A DNA stretch of 64,000 bases from positions 12,501 through 76,500 of the forward strand of contig CP114484.1 of the NCBI GenBank assembly GCA_027186245.1. Direction: 5' to 3'. Within the stretch, counting starts at the first letter, position 1. Every line of letters starts with the position of its first letter. The notes under the pieces are model-generated. The model was not told the DNA's origin. It worked only from the letters and a program-made list of their open reading frames with translations, and ran no database searches. Below, in pieces: positions 38,750 through 54,125 of the stretch. A program made the position numbers and the translations under genes. Source of the DNA: Coriaria nepalensis. Lineage: Eukaryota > Streptophyta > Magnoliopsida > Cucurbitales > Coriariaceae.

Positions 38750-39465
38750 TCAAACAAAGGAGAGGAGCCTTGCTTTTTGGAGAGGGCTTTAGTGCCGGTT
38801 AGGAGAGATGGTGTCAATTATATAGTAGAATTTCCTTCTGATGATGATCATCTTGAGAAAAAAGGGAGTACTATACAAAGTCTAAAGATTACGATGCTCG
38901 TGATTTGAAAAACCTTAGTTTGAAAAGGAAATTTCAAGATGAGATGGAGGATTTTTCGGAGTACAGAAATCCTTAATGAAGAAAGGATAATGGTCGTCAG
39001 TCAATGAATTTTCAAAATTTGGATAAAGCTGATGATATAGTGAAGGCAGCTGGGAAGAGGCATCAATCGATAAAGCAGAAAAAGGTTGGGGCAAGGGGTA
39101 CTAGAAGAGGGAAAGTGGTTAGTCTGGTTGACTTTGATCAGGAGAGAAGAGAGGATGGGGTGATACTTTTGAGTATGCAGATTGAGTATAAAGACTCTAA
39201 TGACAAGGAAAATGGCGGTGGTGGCTGGCCTATAGCATAAGGGATAAATGATTGCAATATCCTGAAACTGTCAGGGGGGGCCCTTGACAGATAGAGCTCT
39301 TTATGAGCTAAAAAGAAAGTTTGAGCCTAATATTGTTTTCTTAATGGAAACAAAAAACAAGAGAAAGAAGATGGAAGGTGTGAGAAGGAAGCTGAATTTC
39401 CAAAACTGCTGCTATGTTGATCCGATTAGAATAGGGGGGTGGGTGGGCTCTTTGGTTGGATGACT
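38750..39465 (+). mobile_element. LINE (L1-like) fragment: ORF1 end and endonuclease start
   Basis: The frame at 39004-39240 is charged (RHQSIKQKKVGARGTRRGK), as at the end of plant LINE ORF1. It is followed by an endonuclease N-terminus in broken frame: GPLTDRALYELKRKFEPNIV and FLMETKNKRKKMEGVRRKLN (39280-39400), then a GG..GSLVG piece. This matches the GLG.P.T...L..L.....PDI.FL.ETK block of plant L1 elements. Reverse transcriptase and poly(A) tail are absent; the right side joins a gypsy fragment. Confidence 0.75.
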
Positions 39466-39852
39466 TGGTGGATGCCACCCACAAACCGATGGCCAAAAAA
39501 TCGAAGTATTGAAACTTCACTTCGTTGTTTCGTCAGTTCGCGTCCCAAGCAGTGAGTGGGCTAAGTGGCTGCCATGGACGGATTATTGGTATAACACGTC
39601 CTTCCATGCATCCTCCAACACGGCTCCTTTCAAGATCCACTACGGACGGAATCCACTTTTCTTATTGAGGCATTCAAGTGGGGGCACAGTTAACACATAA
39701 TTGGAACACCAAATGCAAGCTCGAGACGTGATAATTGATGAGTTAAAATGGCAACTGACAAAGACTCAACAGAAAATGAAACAAAGTGCCAATGCCCACC
39801 GACGAGAAGTGCAGTTCAATGAAGGAGATATAGTTTATTAAAGGTTAGGCCC
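39466..39852 (+). mobile_element. Ty3/gypsy integrase C-terminal fragment
   Basis: Reads CHPQTDGQ in one frame (39474-39500), then SEWAKWLPWTDYWYNTSFHA, APFKIHYGRNP and SSGGTVNT (39545-39700), a stop, then LEHQMQARDVIIDELKWQL and KQSANAHRREVQFNEGDIVY (39702-39840). This is the usual end of the gypsy integrase core and its linker to the chromodomain region. At least one frameshift and two stops are present. Confidence 0.85.
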
Positions 39853-40134
39853 TGTGACAGTAGCTCTGCTTGTCAAATAGCTATGAATCCTATTGATATA
39901 AACTGTCATTATAATCCGTTAGATAGTTAATTATAGTCTGTTAGTTGACTGTTAGTTTGAGTTTGTTACGTTAGTTTTACTCACGTGAATGTTAATCGTT
40001 AGTAATCTGTTAAGTTAGTGTTAACTAGTTAGCCTATATGAGTAGTAATACGTGAATTCATATAACATAACAGAATTGCTTTCCCTTTCTCCTTTCCCTT
40101 TCTATCATTTTCTCCCGCGCTCTGTGTTCTTGAC
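39853..40134 (+). repeat. Probable LTR (gypsy-type) next to kinase fragment
   Basis: A 282-bp non-coding stretch begins TGTGACAG and ends TTCTTGACA, giving TG...CA ends. It contains repeated GTTAGT-type motifs and a CT-rich run before the end, as many plant LTRs do. No second copy is present and no target duplication was found, so the boundaries are tentative. Confidence 0.5.
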
Positions 40135-40135
40135 A

Positions 40136-40674
40136 GTAGAAAGGATGAGAGAAGCTTATCGGGTGGAGAAAGATGAGTTTGAGGCTGAGATCACTCGAAT
40201 GGGGGGGCCGGGCTAAGGCACCCTAATATCTTGACCCCTTTGGCTTACCATTACAGGAGAGAGGAGAAGCTATTGGTCTCTGAATACATCCCAAAAGGCA
40301 GCTTGTTGTACTTATTGCACGGTGATCATGGGATTCATCATGCAACGCTCAACTGGCCTACTCGGTTAAAGATGATACAGGGGATAGCCCGAGGGATGGA
40401 GTTCATTCATACCGAGTTTGCTACGAGTGAACAACCCCATGGAAATCTCAAGTCGAGCAATGTACTTCTGGATGAAGAAAATGAGCCTCTCCTCAGTGAT
40501 TATGGCTTTCACTCTCTAATCACCCCCAATGTCGCTGCAAATGCCATGTTTGCTTACAGATCTCCAGAATTTATACAGTACCAGCGGGTGTGTCCGAAAT
40601 CTGATGTCTACTGCATGGGAATAGTCATTCTAGAAATCCTAACGGGAAAATTCACGAGTCAATTCCAGAAATGA
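40136..40674 (+). pseudogene. Pollen receptor-like kinase (PRK/LRR-RLK) kinase-domain fragment
   Basis: Middle part of an LRR receptor-kinase domain of the pollen receptor-like kinase type. It starts at MREAYRVEKDEFEAEITRM (40144-40200) and continues HPNILTPLAYHYRREEKLLV, YIPKGSLLYLLHGD, HGNLKSSNVLLDE (catalytic loop), SDYGF (DFG position), FAYRSPEFIQYQ (APE region) and KSDVYCMGIVILEILTGKF. HGN for HRD and DYG for DFG are normal in this subfamily. The extracellular LRRs, transmembrane segment, P-loop and VAIK lysine are absent upstream, where an LTR adjoins. A one-base shift lies in a G-run near 40205 and the end of the domain is lost after 40674. It cannot make a receptor. Confidence 0.85.
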
Positions 40675-40819
40675 ACTAGTTTCACAACCTACAGATTTGT
40701 ATTCGTTATAGTCTACAGGTGACTCTCTGAAGTTGTTGCAAAGTAAATAATCTGGCCATTTGGGTGATCTTAAGTATTGAGTCATTTTCTGATCCAAAAC
40801 TTTGCCCGATCAAAAGAAA

Positions 40820-40822
<3 letters not shown>

Positions 40823-40850
<28 letters not shown>

Positions 40851-40852
40851 AA
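40823..40852. repeat. (GAA)n / (AAG)n microsatellite
   Basis: About ten perfect AAG units. Located between the kinase fragment and the LAZ1 homologue. Confidence 0.9.
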
Positions 40853-41013
40853 CCCAAATACTGTTAACCTCAACCAAACAAACTGCATAAAAAAAGAAAG
40901 CTCCTTCTAGGTTTTAAAAGACGAATGAATGAGAATGAAATATATGAAAGCTGCTCCCTTTTGATATTACCCGCGAAAATGAATCGGACATGCAGCAGCG
41001 AAGCCTCTGTTTA

Positions 41014-41377
41014 ATGGCGGCCTCCAATTTTCTCTTCATCAGAGCGTCACCGGCCGTTTCCGCTTTTCCAGCAATGGTACTTTTAATTTTTTGCTAATAA
41101 AAAGTGTGATGAGGTCACTGACTGACTGTTGGGTTAACTTTTACACCATCGCGCGCCATCTTGTTCATCATCATTACAGGTGTCAGTTGGCATGCAACAT
41201 CACGCGTGTCACTTCACAGGGACAAGAGGGGCCCTTGCCGCCTTGCCATACCAAGCAAGGAGGGCTGCAGGAGGATTTCATTTCCTCCCAATAACTGGAA
41301 GAAAATATTTAAGTGAGGATCGAAGAAGAGTCGATGTAGTGATGCATCATGGGCATGGGCATGGCATCATCAAATAG
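41014..41377 (+). CDS. Possible small ORF overlapping the LAZ1-homologue start (uORF or small gene)
   Basis: An ATG at 41014 opens a frame (MAASNFLFIRASPAVSAFPAM) that meets a GT donor at 41077. An AG acceptor at 41178-41179 lets it continue in phase (VSVGMQHHACHFTGTRGA...) to a stop at 41377, giving 86 residues ending in a His/Gly repeat. Its last ~29 bases overlap the LAZ1-homologue ATG in another frame. The basic, Ala/Ser-rich start could be an organelle-targeting peptide. I recognise no family. It may be an upstream ORF in the leader of the LAZ1-type transcript rather than an independent gene. Confidence 0.3.
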
Positions 41378-43273
41378 TAGGAGTAGTAGTAGTATTAATT
41401 CAGGGGATCAAGGCATTTACAGTGATCTCTACCACCCCGCCCTCATCATTGCAGCATGCTTTGTTCTTGTCGCTCTCGTCCTCTCCATTTTCCTCATCCT
41501 ACAACATCTCAGATCCTACACCAATCCGGCTGTCAGAATTCTATCCTTTCCCTACTTATACATTTAACTATTACGTCATCGTCCCATCCTAATTACTTGG
41601 TCATTCTTGTTTAGGAACAAAAATGGATTGTCGCGGTTCTTTTCATGGTTCCTGTCTATGCTACTGAGTCGGTGTGATTCTCTTTCTCGCAATGATAAAT
41701 ATTAAAATTTTAGCATCCCCTTTCAAGTTTCAAATTTTTGGTTGTGCTATTTTCCAGATTATATCATTGTGGAATCCAAAATTCTCTCTTGCATGCGACA
41801 TTCTAAGAAACTGCTATGAAGCCTTTGCCTTGTATTCTTTCGGCAGTTATTTAATTGCTTGTCTGGGTAAGTGTAAATGTGTAATGGAGTATCTTATAGA
41901 TTACAAGTAGTTGGATATTATTTCAATCTCTGACAACATACACGTTTAGAAGAGGATTGATGGATTGTTCTTCTTCCTCAGATTACAGATATGCTGTTTG
42001 TTACGAAGGCTCAAACTGCTAAAATAACTTAATTTTCTAGTCGTGAAATGTTATCGTAGGTGGGGAAAGACAAGTGATAGAGCTACTTGAAGACGAATCA
42101 AGAAAACTGCTGAATGAACCCTTCTTAGATGATGGGAAACAAAAGGAGTATTTGAGATCACATAACCGGTTTTGGAACTTCTTCTTCCACCCGTGTATTC
42201 TTGGCAAAGATCTGCTGACCATAGAGAAATTTGGTCTTGTACAGTACGTAAGTCTGCTGCTGCCAATCCTTTATCACCTGTTACGATTTCATTTTGGTTT
42301 GGTTTTATTGGGTCTTCTCCTTATACCTTGTGTGTAGCCCAGATGATTCTGAAGACTCTTTCTGCATTCTTAGCTTTAATATTGGAGATCTTTGGAGTTT
42401 ATGGGGACGGAGAATTCAAGTGGTACTATGGGTAAGTAATTCAATTCTATTTCATTGTATTTGCTAGTATCGGTAAATTTTTGGTAATGTTTCTCTTCTC
42501 GCGTAGGTATCCTTACATTGCTGTTGTACTAAACTTCAGCCAGATGTGGGCATTGTATTGTCTTGTCCAGTTTTATAATGTAACACATGAGCGACTCCAG
42601 CCAATAAAGCCGCTTGCAAAGTTCATCAGCTTCAAGGCTATAGTGTTTGCTACCTGGTGGCAAGGAGTAGGGATCGCCCTCTTACGTTCGTTTGGAGTCC
42701 TGCCCAAGGAAGGAAAACTAGAAACTGGACTGCAGGATTTCTTGATTTGCATAGAGATGGCTATTGCTGCTCTAGCCCATGTGTTTGTCTTCTCGGCCAA
42801 GCCGTATCAGTACCTACCAGTTTCTCACGAGTACGGAAAAGTGAGCATGGAAACAACCAAAATGGAGGTGAAGGAAGGTGGTGAAGAAGAAAAACCAACA
42901 GTGCTCGAGACCACAGAAACTCAGGTGGAGGCTCCTGGAACGAGTGTCAGGGAGAGTGTGCAGGACATTGTGGTTGGAGGAGGTCAATGCGTAAGTTTTT
43001 CATTATCTTTAGTTCTGGGATTTCCTCGTCTTTTGTGGTTTTATTGATATGGTGTATAAGCAGGTCGTGAAGGATGTAGTATTGACCATAAATCAAGCTA
43101 TAGGACCGGTGGAGAAAGGTGTGTCAAAGATTCAGGAGACGTTTCACCAGATATCAGGGGGTTCGGAGGATGATAACAAGGGAGTCGAGTCGGATATGGA
43201 GGTTAAGCAATTCGTTGAAAAAGGAGGAGAAGATGAAAAGGAAGTGAAAGAGGTTGACAATATGAGGGAATGA
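41349..43273 (+). CDS. LAZ1 homologue, DUF300/TMEM184-type membrane protein
   Basis: Multi-pass membrane protein of the DUF300 (TMEM184 / OST-alpha-like) family. In Arabidopsis LAZ1 and its homologue act at the tonoplast in cell-death and brassinosteroid contexts. Seven exons (41349-41531, 41615-41671, 41758-41866, 42060-42247, 42343-42431, 42507-42990, 43064-43273) join in phase to 439 residues. Membrane segments start at about residue 30 (PALIIAACFVLVALVLSIFL), then WIVAVLFMVPVYATESI, YEAFALYSFGSYLIACLGGE (family signature), LKTLSAFLALILEIFGVY, YIAVVLNFSQMWALYCLVQF and FKAIVFATWWQGVGIALL, ending with LICIEMAIAALAHVFVFSA. The C-terminal tail is acidic and Glu/Lys-rich. The start follows His/Gly-coding repeats, and M1, M3 or M5 could be used. 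No disruption seen. The tail resembles LAZ1 homolog 2. Confidence 0.92.
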
Positions 43274-43401
43274 GTGTGTGAACAACAGCTACGAGTATTC
43301 ATTTTGTTTAGGCAAGGGAATAATGCATGAGGATGTTATTTAGTTGCCGTCTGTGGACTGTAGTTGTGTTGTATCTACCATTTTGATTCTTTTCCTTACA
43401 A

Positions 43402-43503
43402 GGTGGTAAATTTGTTGCATTATCTGTTTCTTCATCATTGATCAAGTCAGGTGGTGGTAAATTTGTTGCATTATCTGTTTCTTCATCATTGATCAAGTCA
43501 GGT
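43402..43503. repeat. Perfect 51-bp tandem duplication in the LAZ1-homologue 3' region
   Basis: Two identical head-to-tail 51-bp units (43402-43452 and 43453-43503) lie about 130 bp after the LAZ1-homologue stop, probably within its 3' UTR. Perfect identity implies a recent duplication or assembly error. Confidence 0.9.
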
Positions 43504-43888
43504 GTGTGCTTCAGTTTAGTTTATTCATTCTTGCACATAGCTTGGACATAACAAATGTATAACATCCTTCATACAAAATAATTTAGCCATTAGTTGAATG
43601 CCTCAATCTCCTCTCGTTGGATGTCCCGTCGGGACAAACTTTAGCGTCACAAAAACAAATAGAGAGAGACGGAGCTAGTCGCTAGGGGACAAAACCAAGG
43701 GGGAAGGAGAGGAAGGAGCATCTGTGATCTATGATCGCTCTCACTTGTTGATTCATTTGCGTTACCTTCCAGCCACCCCAAAAGCCAAGTGCCCTCTCAC
43801 TTTTTCCTCTTCCGATTATTGCGTTTACTTCAACTGCTCCTTCTGGGTTTTTGTCGTCGTCTTCTCACTTGTCGCGGTTTCCTGTGAA

Positions 43889-46076
43889 ATGGCCCAAGCT
43901 GACGCTACTGCCTCTCTTCCGTCCATCTGTTACAAACGAGGTTCACTGCGCCTCCTCGACCAGGTTTAATGATCATCACCTTGTGAACTCACTTACCCAA
44001 CAAAATGACATATTTTTTTTGGCAAATAGAGTCTACCGCTGACTTCTACTCATACTTGTACTTGATTGCTGTTGAACAGAGAAAGCTCCCTCTGGAAACT
44101 ACTTATTTGGACATACAGGATGCTACTGATGGATGGTACTCTATTATCGCTCTTGATTGTTTATTTATTTATTTTTATTAAAAAGAACAGAAAAAAAATA
44201 TTCGAGTTTATGATGTTCTTTGCTAAATTCCTTTCAATTTCATCACTGCGGTACTGCTTTACTCTTGGGACTTGGATGTTTATGTCTTTCACCAATAAAA
44301 GTGGAAGAAAGAAAGATCTTGTAATGGATGGCACTCTTATGTTTTCTGTAGTTATAGCCAATAATAGCGATGAACCGTTCTTTCAATGGGGCGAATTATA
44401 GGATATTTGAGCGACAACATTGTTTGCAGGCATGCGATAAAAGATAAAAGATGGTTTTGAGGGCACTTATGATGATGCAGCTGATTTCCTTGGTACCAAA
44501 TTGGATTATCTTGTCCCAGTTAATTTTTGCTCTTCAATCGTATGTTTCCTCCTAATCAACATGCCGAGTGATATCTTGGTGTTCATTGTCTTTACCCTGC
44601 TTTTATGCTTATCAGCCGGCCGGTTTCTGTGAATCTTTCTGATGCAGTTACTAAACTCAAACAAATTGTATCAGAGGTCGCTGCGACTGCTTCAGAAGGC
44701 AGGAGTGTTTTCCAAGTAGGAAGCTGCCATCTGCTTCTCTATTTTGAATTGTTAATTTCTTGTAGTTTCACCCAGAATCCATTTCACAGTTTTTTTTTGT
44801 TTTCTGTGACTTAATGTGAAGAAGCCTGGAAATCCAAACATTTCTTTAGTATACTGATACTTTCCTTGTTTACTTACGTTTTGTGATACTCTCTGTTTAC
44901 ATTGACCTTTATAGGCATATATAGAGGCTGCCGAAATAATGCTCAAGGATGATGTTACTTCGAACAAAGCAATCGGGTCTTTTGGAGCAACCTTTATTCT
45001 GAATCAGCAAAAGGACACTAACAGGCTTTCAGTTCTGACCCATTGCAACACTGGCAGGTAAACGAGAGGATCTCCCACTCTTTCCCATGGTAGTTGCCAT
45101 TATATTTGTATGTATGTACAATTTCTTTCTTGATTTGCGGGAGACCGAATGATGGTTTCAGAGATATGTCGTCATTGTCACAAAATAGTCTTCTAACAAG
45201 TGAACGTCCTTGATTTTTTGCTGTCTTGGAACAGCTAGATATGGTACAGCTCTTGGTTAATATGTGCACTTCATTCTGAAGGAGTGCTAGAGAGGGCCTA
45301 TTGCACGGAAACACGCCCATTCAATCAAGTAAATATATATGTTGATATCCAGTTACATAACTCATATCTCCATTGCTGGTTATGGTACAAAACTGAATAT
45401 ATGAATATATACACATATTAATATACTTGGACCATTTTCAGTGCTCCAGACTGACGGCATATGAGTTAGTCCATGAAAACATACCTGCTACTCTTATAGC
45501 GGATTCTGCTGAGCTGCACTCATGAAAGATAAGGATCTGCGTGCCATGATTGTTGGAGCCGATCGTGTGGCAACCAATGGCATGTTAATACTTTTTACGC
45601 TCATGATTGGTCCAGGAAGTGTGTGTAACTTATTAATCCTAATGCAGGTGATACTGCTAACAAGATTAGAACTTACAGTCTTGCATTGATTGCAATGCAT
45701 CATAAAATCCCCTTCTTTGTTGCTGCACCCCTGACCTCGATAGACCTGTCCCTTTCAAATGGGCATGAACTTATTATAGAGGCAAGGTCAGCGAAGGAGT
45801 TGTTGAACTCGAAAGGAGGCCTTGGGGAGCAAGTGGCGGCATCAGGAATATCCGTGTGGAACCCAGCTTTTGATGCGACACCCTCTAATTTAATATTTGG
45901 AATCATTACAGAGAAGGTATAATCACTCACTATAACACTATTCATGTTTTATCACATAAAGTTTGAGGCTTATGATGTCGTATGTTGAAATGCAGGGTGT
46001 GATTAAAAAGACGGGTGCGGATACTTTCAACATCAAGGAATTCAGAAAGATGACTTCCAGGCAGCATCCCGCTTAG
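43889..46076 (+). pseudogene. Methylthioribose-1-phosphate isomerase (MTI1/mtnA-like) pseudogene
   Basis: Remains of the methionine-salvage enzyme that converts methylthioribose-1-P to methylthioribulose-1-P (eIF-2B-alpha-like fold). Exon pieces in order: 43889-43963 (MAQADATAS..CYKRGSLRLLDQ), 44080-44135 (RKLPLETTYLDIQDATDGW), ~44431-44518 (HAIKD, then broken; FEGTYDDAADFLGTKLDYLV), ~44616-44716 (RPVSVNLSDAVTKLKQIVSE), 44915-45058 ([27 protein letters not shown] with catalytic Cys), 45236-45330, ~45442-45585 (GADRVATNG with catalytic Asp), 45650-45916 and 45996-46076 (stop). Splice borders persist, so it is not a retrocopy. The segment that normally carries VVRGAPAI is deleted within the third exon. 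Frameshifts lie at ~45255 and ~45511. It cannot encode an active enzyme. Confidence 0.85.
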
Positions 46077-46784
46077 TGGCTTAGGCGGGTTGAAAGAATA
46101 GTAGGAATCAAATCAGGCAGCTTGCCTTGCCTTGCCCTTTATGTCAGTGTTTATACTCTATATGCATACATTGTATTGATACATGTCTCCTAGTAGGAGG
46201 CGCCTACTCTCAAAATCATGCCATACCCTCTTTGAAGAAAGCTATTTTCCTTGGATGCGGATTGTAGAATGAGGTTAAACTGGTACGGACTACCTAATAA
46301 TGAACAATCAGGTTGAATATCCATCACATTTCTGCGCCATTTATTGCAAGGATTTAACATGCCTCACAATTCACATGATAATGGAAGCATTTTACACTCA
46401 CTTTCAGTATAAGTTGACAATATGATTCTAAAATTGACGGGTCCGATTTCTCTGCCATGCCAAGCTTGGTTACTATTTCGTAGAGAATGCTCGAATATAT
46501 TCACTAATATAATAATAATAATAAATAAATAAATAAAAAGAAATGAAAATTTCATTTCACACATCGGCCAGTCCGCTAACAAATAGAAAGGTAATGATAA
46601 CTGTGTGTTGCAATTCGCACGAAGAACGAAAATCCACAGTCGATCAAAAGAGGCTGAACGTATAAGCACGTAGAATTTCGCTTTCCGGTCGACGCCGATT
46701 CCTGAAGGAAGTGAGGGGAACGAGCATTCGCTTTTCACTCTCCTCTTTCCTCTCTTCATTCATTGTTTTTCCAAGCCAGGGAAA
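46077..46784. other. Intergenic region between MTI1 pseudogene and RECQL3
   Basis: Holds the 3' flank of the pseudogene and the RECQL3 promoter/leader. An AATAA-type run is at 46507-46538. The ORF at 46364-46759 (-) has no recognisable features. Confidence 0.4.
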
Positions 46785-51932
<5,148 letters not shown>

Positions 51933-52428
51933 GTTGGGTTTCGTTAAGTTTCCTCCGTTTTATCATTTCATGTAATCCTTCTCTGTACTTGGGCTTAAAC
52001 AGCCCGTTTTCTGTGGTGGTTACCTTCCTATGAATAGTAATCTGTTTTACCTGTGGTCGGATAGTCTAGACAATCATGTAGAGCTGGTGTTTGAATCAGC
52101 ATGTTATAGAATCAATTTCTCTTTAGATAATCTCTCATTAAGGTTCTTGTTCCATCAAGGAAAAGTACTGCATCTTCTCTTGTCTCTTGATGGTTCTTTA
52201 GTTTCAGTGGTTGCACTCTGTTTTCTCTCCCTTAATTGGGTTTCTGTTTGTTCACTTTTTCTATTTGTATGTGAGCTACAATAAAGCTCCTCTCCCAAAA
52301 AAGAAAAGGTATGTTAGACGAATGGAACCATCAGGAAGTGTTTGGCTCTCTTGGTTACTTATGTCCAGGACAACAGATACATATGTGGAATAATTACATG
52401 TACATTTTTTTTTTTTTTTTCACCCAGT
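51933..52428. other. Convergent 3' flanks of RECQL3 and the strictosidine-synthase-like pseudogene
   Basis: No gene recognised. A T-run lies at 52406-52420. The ORFs at 52030-52393 show no family resemblance. Confidence 0.4.
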
Positions 52429-53515
52429 TTAAATATAGTAGTATAGTTGGTAATTTCGTAGAGGTAACTTTCCGATGAAGTTGGAGTTTAGAGATCCCAA
52501 GTAAAGATGATCCTCAAACTCCAGAGCAGTTGTGGCAAAGGACATCACTTTCCCATTTGGATCTTCAAAGAACTCGACAATGTTGCCGTCAGCATCTACT
52601 TTGATGACCCTGGCTTTGCTTTTCACACCTTTTACAAGGTCAGCCAGTTTAGGGAGTGTTGCTACCAAGTGCCTCGACGCCTTGAGCCTGTGCACAAACT
52701 CCAGTCCATCAGTCGTAAGCTGAAGTCCAGCAATCCAGAATGATCCGTCCGGCGCAAGGTTTATGTTGTCTGGTCCGCCTGGAAGATTGTCCACAAAGAT
52801 TTCTGTTTTTCCTTCCTTCTCTCCCTTGAGCCAGTACTTGAGGACTCTGGACCTGTGCTCTTACAAAAGAAAATAAGCAGCATGCAATGCATAAGCAGTT
52901 TTAAGATAATCGATGTTTGTGTTTGGTATGATTTATGAGAGGGGAAAAGAGTTGGGGAATTACTTTCAGGTTTCGCAGATGAGCAGATAATCTTGGTCTT
53001 TAGAGAGAGAGTGACGCCGTTTGCGAAAAGTTGTCAAGGAGGATTGTAGTCTGGTTTGATGAGGGGTCGTACTTGAGCACCTTTCCATGAGGCTTGCCTT
53101 CCAGCAGGTCTAGATACCAATTGTGCAGTCCAAATTTGGTGCTCCCTACGCTGAAATACAGGCTTCCATCCTCTGCTGCTATCACGTCATCTGCAAAACT
53201 GTTCACCCATTTTCACCAATTTATCTTTGTCTTTGGTATACCATAATGATAATAATCCAGTGTCAAGTGTGAGACTCAAGAGTTCGATTGGAATGAAAAT
53301 TATTATGTGGCATATTGTAGCTATTCTTGTTTTGTAACTTTATTATTGAGCTGCGTCCCGTCATGATCATGATGTAGAGGGTCAGCCGGAGATATTGGGG
53401 AGAAGAAGATAATCTGAAGGAAGAAAGCAAGTAAGAGAGCTATCATAAAGCTTGAACAAGTCGGAACCCAACGGATCGAGGGCGGTGCTGGTGGGGGTGG
53501 GTTATTTGGAGCCAT
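52429..53515 (-). pseudogene. Strictosidine synthase-like (SSL) pseudogene
   Basis: Six-bladed beta-propeller family (strictosidine-synthase-like / adipocyte plasma membrane-associated protein-like). A start at 53515 gives a Pro-rich N-terminus and a signal anchor (FMIALLLAFFLQIIFFSPIS). After NNKVTKQ (~53325) the next recognisable part is FADDVIAAEDGSLYFSVGST (53200-53140), continuing GLHNWYLDLLEGKPHGKVLK. The segment normally between them (roughly LGEG...PED...GWIKR up to the second blade) is missing. A frameshift occurs near 53010-53030 (FANG..TLS.KDQ), and the position of the family's Trp in ESWK is a TGA (~52975). A last exon, 52859-52429, is intact: VLKYWLKGEKEGKTEIFVD, LPGGPDNINLAPDGSFWIAG, GKVMSFATTALEFEDHLYLG. 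Non-functional as read. Confidence 0.82.
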
Positions 53516-53546
53516 CAGGTTTGGTGGGAGGATAGATGAGTGTGAA

Positions 53547-54125
53547 GGTTAGAATATTGAAGCTCGAATGCAAAAATAGAACACAAGTTGATTTCTGAAA
53601 TTTTGCTTACTTATACAAGTCTTTTAATATATTAATACTTAGCAAAGTGACGAGTGCAAACTAAAACAATTACGATTAAAATAAAAGTAAACTGAAATAT
53701 TTTTAATCATCATGAATTATATGAAACAAAAAATGAATAAACATCAAAAGAGGACTTAGCGCGTTTTTGTACATTAAACAACAACAATGATAAAGTTATT
53801 TATGCATAAAACAGCTTTTTACTTTAAGTCAAATTGAAAATAACGAAGCTCTTCAAATTGGAACTCGAAGCCTGATGTATAAACAATCAATTCAAACTTT
53901 TGAAGTTGAAGCAACTCCATTTGAACTTGGAATGGGGTAGAAACATAATGCAAGACAGAAACAAACTCCAAAATGCAAAATAAGATAGATCTGGTCATAA
54001 GTCAAGAAATATTTAACCAATTGCCTCTAAACCAATTGCAGTAAGTCAAAAATGATGAGAGGAAGCTAATGGCATTGAAGTCAACATATTTGGATTAGAG
54101 AGTCAAAAAGTCAATATTTTTTGCT
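53547..54125 (-). repeat. 3' LTR of copia element D (inner end approximate)
   Basis: Begins GGTTAGAATATTGAAG, where the 5' LTR begins TGTTAGAATATTGAAG. It can be followed alongside 58048-58634 through shared words such as CAAACAATCAATTCAAACTT-like and GATGAGAGGAAGCTAATG segments. Confidence 0.75.

Noticed and set aside
40823..40852. AAG run as a possible CRISPR-like or regulatory array
   Set aside because: Simple trinucleotide microsatellite; CRISPR arrays are not expected in a plant nuclear genome and there are no spacers.
46364..46759. 131-codon minus-strand ORF before RECQL3
   Set aside because: Contains low-complexity Ile/Leu/Phe runs from an AATAA repeat and no domain.
53321..53515. 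Treating the 64-codon frame with a signal anchor as a separate small secreted protein
   Set aside because: Its N-terminal pattern and position fit exon 1 of the SSL pseudogene directly downstream.
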